Assembly (NCBI GenBank): GCA_965242855.1
Contig: OZ251509.1
Coordinates: 2,480,001 to 2,544,000, forward strand
Source of the DNA: WTGU01 sp965242855
Lineage (GTDB): Bacteria; Pseudomonadota; Alphaproteobacteria; UBA828
Length of the DNA stretch: 64,000 nucleotides
Direction: 5' to 3'
Position numbers and translations under genes: made by a program. Under the pieces are notes generated by a model. That model did no database searches and was not told where the DNA came from. It saw only the letters and a list, made by a program, of their open reading frames with translations. Shown here in pieces: positions 7,658 through 15,510 of the stretch. Within the stretch, counting starts at the first letter, position 1, and each line of letters starts with the position of its first letter.

Positions 7658-8722
7658 TCAGGCGAGGATGGCGGGATCCGCGAGCATGGCCTCCTGTTCG
7701 GCGAGGAGCGTCACCGCTTCCTCGTGCGGGATGCGGACGAAGCGGACCTCCTCCAGCGGCCGCGCCTGCCCGATTCGCGCCATGTCCGGCGAGATCACGA
7801 CCGCGATGCGCGCATACCCGCCGACGCTCGGGGAATCGACGCCGAGCACGATCGGCTCCACGCCGGACGGCACCTGTACGGTGCCCACGGGCGCGCCCGG
7901 GTCGATGACGATGTTGGAGGGGTCCGCGCCCGCGTCCTCGACCAGATAGCGCGGCCGGCCGGGCCGGAAATCGAGGGCCGGGCCCACGAGCCGCATCCCC
8001 GTTCGGTCGGCCTTCGGGTTGAGCGTCCACGGCGTGTCGTAAAACGTCGCGACGGCGCGTTCCGTGAAACGCTCCTCCTCCGGGCCGGCGACCGCGCGCA
8101 GCCGCCACGGCGGCCCCCACCCGGCCCGTCCGGGCGGTAAAGACGAGAGTCTGTCCGGCCGCAAGCGGCGCCCGGCCAGGGCGGCCGGCGCGGCCGTCGG
8201 CGCGCCGACGGGCAGGCGGTCGCCGCGCCGGAGCGGCCGCCCCTCGAAGCCGCCGAAATTCCCGCGCACATAGGTCGCGCGGCTGCCCAGCCAGAGCGGC
8301 ACGTCGATCCCGCCATGGACCGCGAGATAGCCCCGCGCGCCGCGGCGCGCCATGGCGCAGGCGAGCACGGCGCCGTTGCGCAGGAGGAACGACGACCAAG
8401 GCGGGACGGGCGCGCCGTCCACGGTGGCATTAAGGTCGGCGCCGGCGAGGGCCACCGCGTGGTCCTCCGTCGCGCGGAGCTTCAGCCGGCCGAGGACGAT
8501 CTCGAGCCCGGCGGCGCCCGGGTCCGCGCGCAGCACGAGCGGGCCGCCGGGCGGGTTGCCGACGAGCAGATTGGCGATCCTGAGGGCGAACCCGTCCTGC
8601 GCGCCGGACGGCGGGATGCCGAGGGCCTGGCCGCCGCGCCGGCCCATGTCCTGGACCGTCGTCTGGATGCCGCCGTCGAGGACCTCAAGCACGGGGCGGC
8701 CCCCACGCGCTTTCCGGATCAC
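7658..8722 (-). CDS. pxpC: 5-oxoprolinase subunit C / biotin-dependent carboxyltransferase family (PxpC/KipA)
   Basis: A 354-residue protein of the KipA/PxpC family (AHS2 domain). Recognisable motifs are TTVQDMGRRGGQALGIPPSGAQD near the N terminus, HGGIDVPLWLGSRATY in the middle, and VQVPSGVEPIVLGVDSPSVGGYARI towards the C terminus. PxpC acts with PxpB and PxpA to hydrolyse 5-oxoproline to glutamate using ATP. A GTG start at 8722 gives a 38-bp overlap with the end of pxpB. pxpA (LamB/YcsF) is not in this window, so the partner must be elsewhere or the pair has another role. Confidence 0.87.
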   Translation of the reverse strand: MIRKARGGRPVLEVLDGGIQTTVQDMGRRGGQALGIPPSGAQDGFALRIANLLVGNPPGGPLVLRADPGAAGLEIVLGRLKLRATEDHAVALAGADLNATVDGAPVPPWSSFLLRNGAVLACAMARRGARGYLAVHGGIDVPLWLGSRATYVRGNFGGFEGRPLRRGDRLPVGAPTAAPAALAGRRLRPDRLSSLPPGRAGWGPPWRLRAVAGPEEERFTERAVATFYDTPWTLNPKADRTGMRLVGPALDFRPGRPRYLVEDAGADPSNIVIDPGAPVGTVQVPSGVEPIVLGVDSPSVGGYARIAVVISPDMARIGQARPLEEVRFVRIPHEEAVTLLAEQEAMLADPAILA

Positions 8723-9563
8723 GCTTCTCCGCCGGTTCGCCAGACTCGGCGAGCCAGTCGCGATAGGCTGCGCAGTCGAAGCGTCCCTCCTCGATCCGGT
8801 ATTCGTAGGTCCCCGCCTTCACCGCCGCGCGAATCGCGTCGTATTCCTCGCGCGAGATCGAGACGTAGCGATGGCGATCGCCGGCGCGAGCGAGCACGGG
8901 GCTGCCGGCGAAGGCCGGGTTTCGCGCCTCCGGATCGAAAATCTCGATCGGCGTGCGGCCGAAGAGCTGGCCGCCGCCGGGCACGCAGATCGGGTAGATC
9001 GTCGAGGTCAGGCCGCCGAAATTGAGCAGCCTGGCGTGGGTCCAGGTACGCGGCGTGCGATAGAGCGGCGCGCCGAACCGCTTCCCCGGGTCCATGGCGT
9101 AGGACATGAAGGCGCCGGGCACGAAGCCCACTCCGGTGACCCAGTAGTCGCAGGCGGTGTGCGTTTCGATCACCTGGGCCACGGTCATGCCGTTGCACTC
9201 GGCGACGTATTCGATGTTGTTGCGAACCCCGAAGGCGTCCGCGCATTCCCTGGACCACGGGTCGTCGTAGAGCGCCGGGACGATCAGCCGGCGGCTCGGC
9301 AGCACCGACACCGCATCCTGGGCGGCGATCAACGCCTCGAGGTGGGCCACGATGCGCCCGCGCGTGGTCGCCAGCGGGTCGAAGACGAGGCCGAGGGTGC
9401 GCACTTGCGGGTTGGTCTCGACCAGCCCCTTCGGGCGGTCCACGCGCAGCGCCAGATCGAGCGCCAGGATGCGGAAGTTGAGGGGAATGCTCGATTCGTC
9501 GCCGAACTCGACGTTGATCGCCGTATCGCCCAAGGTCCTGAACACCGGCGCGGCGTAGATCAT
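8685..9563 (-). CDS. pxpB: 5-oxoprolinase subunit B family protein (PxpB/KipI)
   Basis: A 292-residue KipI/PxpB (AHS1) protein, starting MIYAAPVFRTLGDTAINVEFGD. It contains the family core CDYWVTGVGFVPGAFMSYAMDP and later FGGLTSTIYPICVPGGGQLFGRTPIEIFDP. The family works as a complex with PxpC (KipA) in ATP-dependent 5-oxoproline hydrolysis. The ATG at 9563 overlaps the cutA stop by 4 bp (ATGA), so it is translationally coupled to cutA; the open frame continues far upstream but is only the shadow of neighbouring genes. It is somewhat longer than PxpB of enteric bacteria (about 220 residues), with an insertion in the N-terminal half (VETNPQVRTLGLVFDPLATT). Confidence 0.85.
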   Translation of the reverse strand: MIYAAPVFRTLGDTAINVEFGDESSIPLNFRILALDLALRVDRPKGLVETNPQVRTLGLVFDPLATTRGRIVAHLEALIAAQDAVSVLPSRRLIVPALYDDPWSRECADAFGVRNNIEYVAECNGMTVAQVIETHTACDYWVTGVGFVPGAFMSYAMDPGKRFGAPLYRTPRTWTHARLLNFGGLTSTIYPICVPGGGQLFGRTPIEIFDPEARNPAFAGSPVLARAGDRHRYVSISREEYDAIRAAVKAGTYEYRIEEGRFDCAAYRDWLAESGEPAEKRDPESAWGPPRA

Positions 9564-9904
9564 GCCGGCCCGCCTCCGCCGCCCGGCGGAGGCCGCGTCT
9601 CGGCGTCGATCCAGGCGAGATAGTCCGCGTTGCCGCCCGTGATCGGGAGCGCCACGATGCAGGGGCAGGCATAGCCGTGCCGCGCCTTGACCAGGGCCGT
9701 CAACGGCGCCACGAGGTCGGCGCGGGTCTTCGCCCACAGCATGGCCTCGGTGCCCTCGCGGAGCGCGCCGTCCCAGCGGTAGAGCGAGGAGACACGCGGC
9801 ACGACGTTGACCGCCGCGGCGAGCCGCGCCTCGACGAGGGCGCGGCCGATGGCCTCGGCCTCCGCCTCCGACGCGGCGGTCACGCAGACGGCGGCGTGCG
9901 ACAC
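9560..9904 (-). CDS. cutA: CutA1 divalent-ion tolerance protein
   Basis: A 114-residue CutA1 family protein, a small trimeric ferredoxin-like fold. The start is set at the GTG at 9904, giving VSHAAVCVTAASEAEAEAIG, the typical first strand; the following LVEARLAAAVNVVPRVSSLYRWDG is the CutA signature (usually AACVN.....SxYxWxG). The C-terminal part has GNADYLAWIDAET. CutA has been linked to copper tolerance and to signalling, but its biochemical role is poorly fixed. It overlaps the upstream GNAT gene by 25 bp and the downstream pxpB by 4 bp, so all four genes of this cluster read as one operon. Confidence 0.85.
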   Translation of the reverse strand: MSHAAVCVTAASEAEAEAIGRALVEARLAAAVNVVPRVSSLYRWDGALREGTEAMLWAKTRADLVAPLTALVKARHGYACPCIVALPITGGNADYLAWIDAETRPPPGGGGGPA

Positions 9905-10491
9905 GATGCGCCCGCTCCCCGCCCGGCGAGCGGCAGGCCGAGGAAGAGGACGCCGGGCGCCGCCGGACGACACGACGCCGGGCGATAGGGAGCGATCGGC
10001 GTGAAACCGAGGCCGCGGTAGAACGCGCAGGCGGCGGCCCAGCGGTCGAGGGTGTGCAGCACCGCCTGCGCGAAGCCGGCGGCGGCGGCATCCGCCAGCA
10101 CCGCCTCGACCAGCGCGCTCGCTATGCCACGGCGCCGCCGGGCGAGCCGTACGAACAGCCGCTCCAGCTCGATCCGGCCCCGGCCCAGGGGGCGGGCGCC
10201 GAGACAGCCGGCCGGCGCGCCGCCGGAAAAGGCGAGCAGGAACCGCGCCGCGTCCGCCGCGCCCGCACCGTCCGCGAGCCTGGCGAGATCCACCTCGACC
10301 TGCTCCCGGCAGAACGGCGCGTCGAGGGCGCGCGCGTATTCCGCGAGCAGCGCCCGGAGGGCTCCCGCCGCCGCCGCATCCGCCTTCAGAATGCGCGGGC
10401 CGGCCTTTTCGCCGCCGCGGCGGGCGCGGTTGCCGGCGGCGCCCGCCTGCGATAGGGTGCCGCGGTCGAATCGGTATACGGAGCGCGCCAT
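9880..10491 (-). CDS. GNAT family N-acetyltransferase
   Basis: A protein of up to 203 residues with a GNAT domain. The acetyl-CoA-binding motif A is visible as ELERLFVRLARRRRGIASALVEAVLADAAAAG (basic RRRRGIA replaces the usual QxxGxG/A), followed by the strand-helix VLHTLDRWAAACAFYRGLGFTPI. Substrate is unknown. The start is uncertain: ATG 10491 is only 12 bases from the first possible ispH start, and the conserved part begins near PRILKADAAAAGALRALLAEYA, so a shorter start is possible. It heads the GNAT-cutA-pxpB-pxpC operon. Confidence 0.75.
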   Translation of the reverse strand: MARSVYRFDRGTLSQAGAAGNRARRGGEKAGPRILKADAAAAGALRALLAEYARALDAPFCREQVEVDLARLADGAGAADAARFLLAFSGGAPAGCLGARPLGRGRIELERLFVRLARRRRGIASALVEAVLADAAAAGFAQAVLHTLDRWAAACAFYRGLGFTPIAPYRPASCRPAAPGVLFLGLPLAGRGAGASCRTPPSA

Positions 10492-10536
10492 CCGGCTTTC
10501 AGAATGGCGCGGAAGCGCGAAGAGGGCAAGGCGGTC

Positions 10537-11523
10537 ATGCAGGTCATCCTGGCGGAACCGCGGGGCTTCTGCGCGGGCGTCGAGCGGGCGATCGAGATCG
10601 TGGAGCGGGCCATCGAGGTGTTCGGCCCGCCGGTCTACGTCCGCCACGAAATCGTGCACAACAAGCGCGTCGTCGACGATCTGCGCAAGAAGGGCGCCGT
10701 CTTCGTCGAGGAGATCGATGAGGTCCCGGACGGCGCGGTCACCATCTTCAGCGCCCACGGCGTTTCCGAAGAGGTGGAGAACGAGGCGGCCCGGCGCGCC
10801 CTGCCGGTGATCGACGCGACCTGCCCGTTGGTCGCCAAGGTCCATATCGAAGCGCGGCGCTACGAGCGCGAGGGCCGGGAGGTGATCCTCATCGGCCATG
10901 ACGGGCATCCCGAGGTCGAGGGCACCAGCGGGCGCGTCAAGAATGGCGTCCACATCGTGGCCACGCCGGGCGACGTCGCCAGGTTGCGGGTGGCCAACCC
11001 CGAGAAGGTGGCCTACGTCACCCAGACCACCCTCAGCGTCGACGACACCCGCGAGGTGATCGAGGCGCTCGAGTCGCGCTTTCCGAGCATCTCCGGCCCC
11101 GACGTGAAAGACATCTGCTACGCGACGCAGAACCGCCAGGCTTCGGTGCGCAAGCTCGCCGAGGAGGTCGAGCTGATCCTCGTGGTCGGCGCGCGCAACA
11201 GCTCGAACTCCAACCGGCTGCGGGAGATCGGCGAGGAGATGGGGGTTCCGACCCACCTGATCGACGACGCGCGCGATCTCGATCCGGCGTGGTTCGCCGG
11301 CGTGCGGCGGGTCGGCGTGACGGCCGGCGCTTCCGCGCCCGAGGAGCTGGTGCAGGATCTGGTCGCGCGGCTGCGCGAGATAAACCAGGTGGAGCTCCAC
11401 ATCCAGGACGGCATCAAGGAGCGGGTGCGCTTCAAGCTGCCGACGGAACTGGTCGAGGCGAGCGACCACGACTGGGCGCCGAAGCCGGCCCCCGACGCCA
11501 CCCGGGACGCCGCGGGCGCCTGA
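10537..11523 (+). CDS. ispH: 4-hydroxy-3-methylbut-2-enyl diphosphate reductase (IspH/LytB)
   Basis: Last enzyme of the MEP pathway: reduces HMBPP to IPP and DMAPP with a [4Fe-4S] cluster. Cluster cysteines are in PRGFCAGV, IDATCPLV and DICYATQNRQ; the substrate-binding HGVSEE, GHPEVEGT and NSSNSNRL motifs are present. ATG 10537 starts MQVILAEPRGFCAGV, the usual family start, with GAGGG 11 bases before; an in-frame ATG at 10504 would add 11 basic residues with no clear ribosome site. It is followed 38 bases later by hpnH on the same strand, linking isoprenoid precursor supply to hopanoid synthesis. Confidence 0.93.
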   Translation: MQVILAEPRGFCAGVERAIEIVERAIEVFGPPVYVRHEIVHNKRVVDDLRKKGAVFVEEIDEVPDGAVTIFSAHGVSEEVENEAARRALPVIDATCPLVAKVHIEARRYEREGREVILIGHDGHPEVEGTSGRVKNGVHIVATPGDVARLRVANPEKVAYVTQTTLSVDDTREVIEALESRFPSISGPDVKDICYATQNRQASVRKLAEEVELILVVGARNSSNSNRLREIGEEMGVPTHLIDDARDLDPAWFAGVRRVGVTAGASAPEELVQDLVARLREINQVELHIQDGIKERVRFKLPTELVEASDHDWAPKPAPDATRDAAGA

Positions 11524-11561
11524 CGCGCACCGCGCCGCCGCGAGACCGCGAGGAACGCGCG

Positions 11562-12746
11562 ATGTCCGTCCCGTTGACCCAGCAGCTGCGAGTCGGCGCC
11601 TACATCCTGGGCAGGAGGCTCCGGCGGGAGAAACGCTACCCGCTGGTGCTCATGCTCGAACCCCTGTTCCGCTGCAACCTCGCCTGCCCCGGCTGCGGCA
11701 AGATCGACTATCCGCCGGAGATCCTGAACCAGCGGCTGAGCGCCGCGGAGTGCCTGCGGGCGGTCGACGAATGCGGCGCCCCGATGGTGTCGATCCCCGG
11801 CGGCGAGCCGCTGATCCATCCCGAGATCGGGGAGATCGTCGCCGGCATCGTCGCGCGCCGGAAGTTCGTCTATCTGTGCACGAACGCGCTGCTGTTGGAG
11901 AAGAAGCTCGCTCTCTTCACGCCGAGCAAATATCTGACGTTCTCGGTCCATCTCGACGGGCTGGAGGAGGAGCACGACCGCGCGGTCGACCAGCCGGGCA
12001 CGTTCGCGCGCGCCGTTTCGGCGATCGCGGCGGCGAAGAGCCGGGGCTTCCGGGTCAACGTCAACGCCACGGTGTTCGACGGCCACCCGCCGGAGCGGCT
12101 CGCCGCCTTCTTCGACTTCGTCTGCGGCGAACTCGGCGTCGAGGCCGTCACCGTCTCGCCCGGCTATTCCTACGAACGCGCGCCGGACCAGCAGCACTTC
12201 CTGAACCGCGGCAAGACCAAGACGCTGTTCCGCCGCGTCTTCGCCCTGGGCGCAGGGAAGGGCTGGCGGTTCAGCCAGTCGGGCCTCTATCTGGATTTCC
12301 TGGCGGGCAACCGGAGCTACCGGTGCACGCCCTGGGGCAACCCGACCCGCAACGTCTTCGGCTGGCAGAAGCCCTGCTACCTGATCGGCGAAGGCTATGC
12401 CGGGAGCTTCCGCGCGCTGATGGAGGAGACCGACTGGGATTCCTACGGCACGGGCCGCTACGAGAAATGCGCCGACTGCATGGTCCACTGCGGCTACGAG
12501 CCGACGGCGGCCGCGCATGCGTTCGCCAAGCCGTGGGCGGCGCTGGCCGTCCGGCTGCGCGGCATCCGGACCCGCGGCCCGATGGCGCCGGAGATCGACC
12601 TGAGCGGGGCGCGGCCGGCCGAATACCCGTTCGAGCGGCACGTACAGGAGAAGATGCGCGCGCTCCGCCGCGCCGAGGCGACCTCAGCCGAGGCGGCCTC
12701 AAAGGTCGGCGAGAAGCGGCGCCGCCCGGCGGCCGACGCGGCGTAG
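11562..12746 (+). CDS. hpnH: Hopanoid biosynthesis radical SAM protein HpnH (adenosylhopane synthase)
   Basis: A 394-residue radical SAM enzyme; in studied bacteria HpnH joins the adenosyl radical to diploptene (hopene) to form adenosylhopane, the first step of C35 hopanoids. The CxxxCxxC cluster motif is C38-C42-C45 (FRCNLACPGCGK). Other HpnH-type stretches are SIPGGEPLIHPEI and the C-terminal CTPWGNPTRNVFGWQKPCYL and CADCMVHCGYEPTA. ATG 11562 follows a GAGGAA ribosome site. Its 3' end overlaps the convergent hpnG by 48 bp. The last about 45 residues are Ala/Arg-rich and poorly conserved. Confidence 0.93.
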   Translation: MSVPLTQQLRVGAYILGRRLRREKRYPLVLMLEPLFRCNLACPGCGKIDYPPEILNQRLSAAECLRAVDECGAPMVSIPGGEPLIHPEIGEIVAGIVARRKFVYLCTNALLLEKKLALFTPSKYLTFSVHLDGLEEEHDRAVDQPGTFARAVSAIAAAKSRGFRVNVNATVFDGHPPERLAAFFDFVCGELGVEAVTVSPGYSYERAPDQQHFLNRGKTKTLFRRVFALGAGKGWRFSQSGLYLDFLAGNRSYRCTPWGNPTRNVFGWQKPCYLIGEGYAGSFRALMEETDWDSYGTGRYEKCADCMVHCGYEPTAAAHAFAKPWAALAVRLRGIRTRGPMAPEIDLSGARPAEYPFERHVQEKMRALRRAEATSAEAASKVGEKRRRPAADAA

Positions 12747-13538
12747 CCGGCGCATCGCGCGGCCCGCGTCGAGCGCGAGCGGGAGCAGATCGAAACATTC
12801 CCACGGGCGCAGGAGCAGGGCGCGCGTCATCGCCCGGCCGTCGACGCGCCCGTCCTCGGCGATGCCCGCGAGCGCGCAGCCGGGGATCGTGCGGTTGCTC
12901 GGGTCACCGACGACGCGGAGCACGACGAAGGGAATCCCGGCGGCCTGCGCCGCGCGGGCGACGGCGTGGCTTTCCATGTCCGCGCCCAGCGCGCGGGTCC
13001 GCGCGAACAGGGCGAGCTTGCGCTCGGGGCGCATCACCGGCGCATCGACGCCGGCGAGGAGGCCGCCTTCCACCCGCCCGCCGAGCGCTCGGCGCAGGGA
13101 ATCGCGGACGGTGCGATCCGTCGGCAGAGGGGCACCCTCCGGCGGCGGCTCCGCCGGCCGCTCGGCATCGTCGCCCCGGTTGAACGCCACCAACCGTTGC
13201 AGCCGGTCGCGCACCCCGCCGGGCGCCGGCGTCTCGACGGGGCCCTCATGCGGGAGGATCGCTTCCGGAAGCAGGACGGCCCCGGGGCCAAGCCGCGGAT
13301 CCAATCCGGCGGCCAAGCCGTAGCTCACGAGAAGCCGGGCGCCGCCTTCGATCATCGCACGCGCCGCCTGCGCCGCGCGCGCCGGCTCCGCCGCGGAGAC
13401 GGCGACGTGGAACGGGCCGGGGCCGAGAGTCGCCGCCTCCGTCGCCAAGCCCGTGACGATGCCGATCCGGGAGCCGGGGCGGCCCCGGACCGGTCGGGAG
13501 GACGTGGCGCTACATGCCGTGGCGCGGGCGGCGGTCAT
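12699..13538 (-). CDS. hpnG: Hopanoid-associated phosphorylase HpnG (adenosylhopane nucleosidase)
   Basis: A 279-residue member of the MTA/SAH nucleosidase-like phosphorylase superfamily; HpnG releases adenine from adenosylhopane, leading to ribosylhopane. Recognisable are RIGIVTGLATEAATLGPG at the N terminus, LLVSYGLAAGLDPRLGPGAVLL, and the purine-site ALGADMESHAVARAAQAAGIPFVVLRVV with the key Met-Glu pair and a following VGDPSN. ATG 13538 overlaps the end of shc by 29 bp; a downstream Met-free start would lose the first strand. It is last in the dxs-shc-hpnG operon and converges on hpnH, its functional predecessor. Confidence 0.86.
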   Translation of the reverse strand: MTAARATACSATSSRPVRGRPGSRIGIVTGLATEAATLGPGPFHVAVSAAEPARAAQAARAMIEGGARLLVSYGLAAGLDPRLGPGAVLLPEAILPHEGPVETPAPGGVRDRLQRLVAFNRGDDAERPAEPPPEGAPLPTDRTVRDSLRRALGGRVEGGLLAGVDAPVMRPERKLALFARTRALGADMESHAVARAAQAAGIPFVVLRVVGDPSNRTIPGCALAGIAEDGRVDGRAMTRALLLRPWECFDLLPLALDAGRAMRRLRRVGRRAAPLLADL

Positions 13539-15510
13539 TGCCGCACGACAGGTTGCGGTAGCGGGCGAGCGCCCAGAGAGGGAAGTAGGCGCCGTAGCCG
13601 TGGTATCGGAGGTAGAACACGCGCGGGAACCCGACTGCGGTGTATTCGTCCTCCCGCCAGCGGGCGCCCTGTCGTTCAGCCCGGCAGAGCCAGGCGACGC
13701 CGCGGCGGACCGACAGGCTTTCAACCTCTCCCGCCGCCATCAGCGCCAGCAGGGCCCACGCGGTCTGCGACGGAGTCGAGGCCGATTCGAACGACCGTTC
13801 GATGCGTTCGCGGTAGTAGCTGTCACCGGTTTCGCCCCAGCCGCCGTCGGCATGCTGCCGGGCCTCGAGCCAAGCGACGGCCTTGCGGACGGCGGGGGAG
13901 GCCGGGTCTTCGCCCGCGGCGTTCAACGCCGACAGCACCGACCACGTCCCGTAAATGTAGTTGGTTCCCCAGCGGCCGAACCAGGAGCCGTCCTCCTCCT
14001 GCTCGGCCAGCAGATAGGCGACGCCCCCGGCGACCGCGTCGCGGTGCCTCGCGGAGCCGATCTGGCAGAGGAAGCTCACGCAGCGGGCGCTCACGTCGGC
14101 GGTCGGCGGATCGAGCAAGGCGCCGTGGTCGGCGAAGGGGATGTGGTTCAGGTAATCGTATTCGTTGTCGACGTCGAAGGAGCCCCAGCCGCCGCGCGCG
14201 CCCTGCATGGCGACGATCCACTTCGCGGCCCGCTCGATCGCGGCGCCATGGCCGGCCGGAGCCGCGCGATGGAGCGCCATGGCCACGACGGCGGTGTCGT
14301 CCACGTCAGGATAGAAATCGTTGCGGTACTGGAAGGCCCAGCCGCCCGGTGCGACGCCGGGCCGCAGCGCCGCCCAGTCACCCTCCACGTCGCGGATCTG
14401 CCGCGCGGCAAGCCACGGGAGGGCGCGTTCGGCCGCGTCGCGGTCGGCCTCGCCGCCGCACTCCATGAGGCAGAGCGCGGCGAGGCCGGTATCCCAGATC
14501 GGCGACACGCAGGGTTGAAGGTACTGGCTTCCGCCTTTCGGCGCGGCGAGCAGGCGATCGATGGCGCGGCGGGCGGTCGCGCGCGCCGGGTGGTCGCGCC
14601 CGTAGCCCAGGGCGTCGAACGCCATCAGGACGTTCGCCATGGGCGGGAAGATCGCGCCCAGACCGTCCTCGCCGTTGAGGCGGTCGGCGCACCAGCCGAG
14701 CGCCTTGTCGATCGCGCGGCGCCGCAAGCCGCGCGGGGCCGCGTAGTCCCACAGCCGGAGCGCGCGATCGATCCCGAAGAAAAGCCGCTGGAGACCCGCC
14801 GGCCGCGGGAAATAGCGCCGCTCCCGGTCGGGCGGCGTCGCGAACAGTTCGGCGACCCCGACTCCCCGCGGATTGCGCGCCCGCGGCCTGAGCGCGAGCA
14901 GGATCATGAGCGGTACGAGCGTGGTGCGGGACCAATAGGAAATCTTGCTCAGATGGAAAGGGAACCAGCGCGGCAGAAACACGATCTCGACCGGCATCGA
15001 CGGCACGGCGCGCCACGGCACTTGGCCGAAGAGGGCCAGGGTGATCCGCGTGAACACGTTGCACCGCGCCGCGCCGCCCGCCGTCAGCACGGCCGCGCGC
15101 GCCCGCGCCATGTGCGGCGCCCCCGGATCGTCGCCGATCAGCTTCAGGGCGTAGTAGGCCTTGACCGTGCAGCTCAGGTCGAAATCGCCGCCGTGGAACA
15201 ACGGCCAGCCGCCGTGAACGGCTTGGCGGGCGCGGATATAGGCGCCGAGCCGCGCTTCCGTCGCCGGGTCGATCTCGTCCAGGAAGTGGCCGAGGAGGAT
15301 GTACTCGGCGGGAATCGTCGCGTCGGCTTCGAGTTCAAACAGCCAGTGGCCGTCGCCGCGTTGCAGAGCGCGGAGGCCGGCGGCGGCCTCGCCGATCGTC
15401 CGTCGGACGCGGGCGGAGAGAGCCGCGCCGCCGTCTTCCGCCACGCGGCCGGCGGCCGGCCTCTCCTGGCGCGGCGCGGCGCGCGCGGGCGCCGGCGCTT
15501 CGTCAGGCAC
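13510..15510 (-). CDS. shc: Squalene-hopene cyclase
   Basis: A 666-residue class II triterpene cyclase (also called HpnF), converting squalene to hopene and hopanol at the membrane. The catalytic DxDD motif appears as PDVDDTAVV near residue 400. Several QW repeats are present, for example QHADGGWGETGDSYY and QEEDGSWFGRWGTNYIYGT in the C-terminal half, and SQTAWALLALMAAGE follows. The N terminus begins MPDEAPAPARAAPRQERP, a Pro/Ala-rich lead before the first helix. It overlaps the upstream dxs by 8 bp and the downstream hpnG by 29 bp. No squalene-synthesis genes (hpnCDE) are in the window. Confidence 0.95.
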   Translation of the reverse strand: MPDEAPAPARAAPRQERPAAGRVAEDGGAALSARVRRTIGEAAAGLRALQRGDGHWLFELEADATIPAEYILLGHFLDEIDPATEARLGAYIRARQAVHGGWPLFHGGDFDLSCTVKAYYALKLIGDDPGAPHMARARAAVLTAGGAARCNVFTRITLALFGQVPWRAVPSMPVEIVFLPRWFPFHLSKISYWSRTTLVPLMILLALRPRARNPRGVGVAELFATPPDRERRYFPRPAGLQRLFFGIDRALRLWDYAAPRGLRRRAIDKALGWCADRLNGEDGLGAIFPPMANVLMAFDALGYGRDHPARATARRAIDRLLAAPKGGSQYLQPCVSPIWDTGLAALCLMECGGEADRDAAERALPWLAARQIRDVEGDWAALRPGVAPGGWAFQYRNDFYPDVDDTAVVAMALHRAAPAGHGAAIERAAKWIVAMQGARGGWGSFDVDNEYDYLNHIPFADHGALLDPPTADVSARCVSFLCQIGSARHRDAVAGGVAYLLAEQEEDGSWFGRWGTNYIYGTWSVLSALNAAGEDPASPAVRKAVAWLEARQHADGGWGETGDSYYRERIERSFESASTPSQTAWALLALMAAGEVESLSVRRGVAWLCRAERQGARWREDEYTAVGFPRVFYLRYHGYGAYFPLWALARYRNLSCGNDRRPRHGM

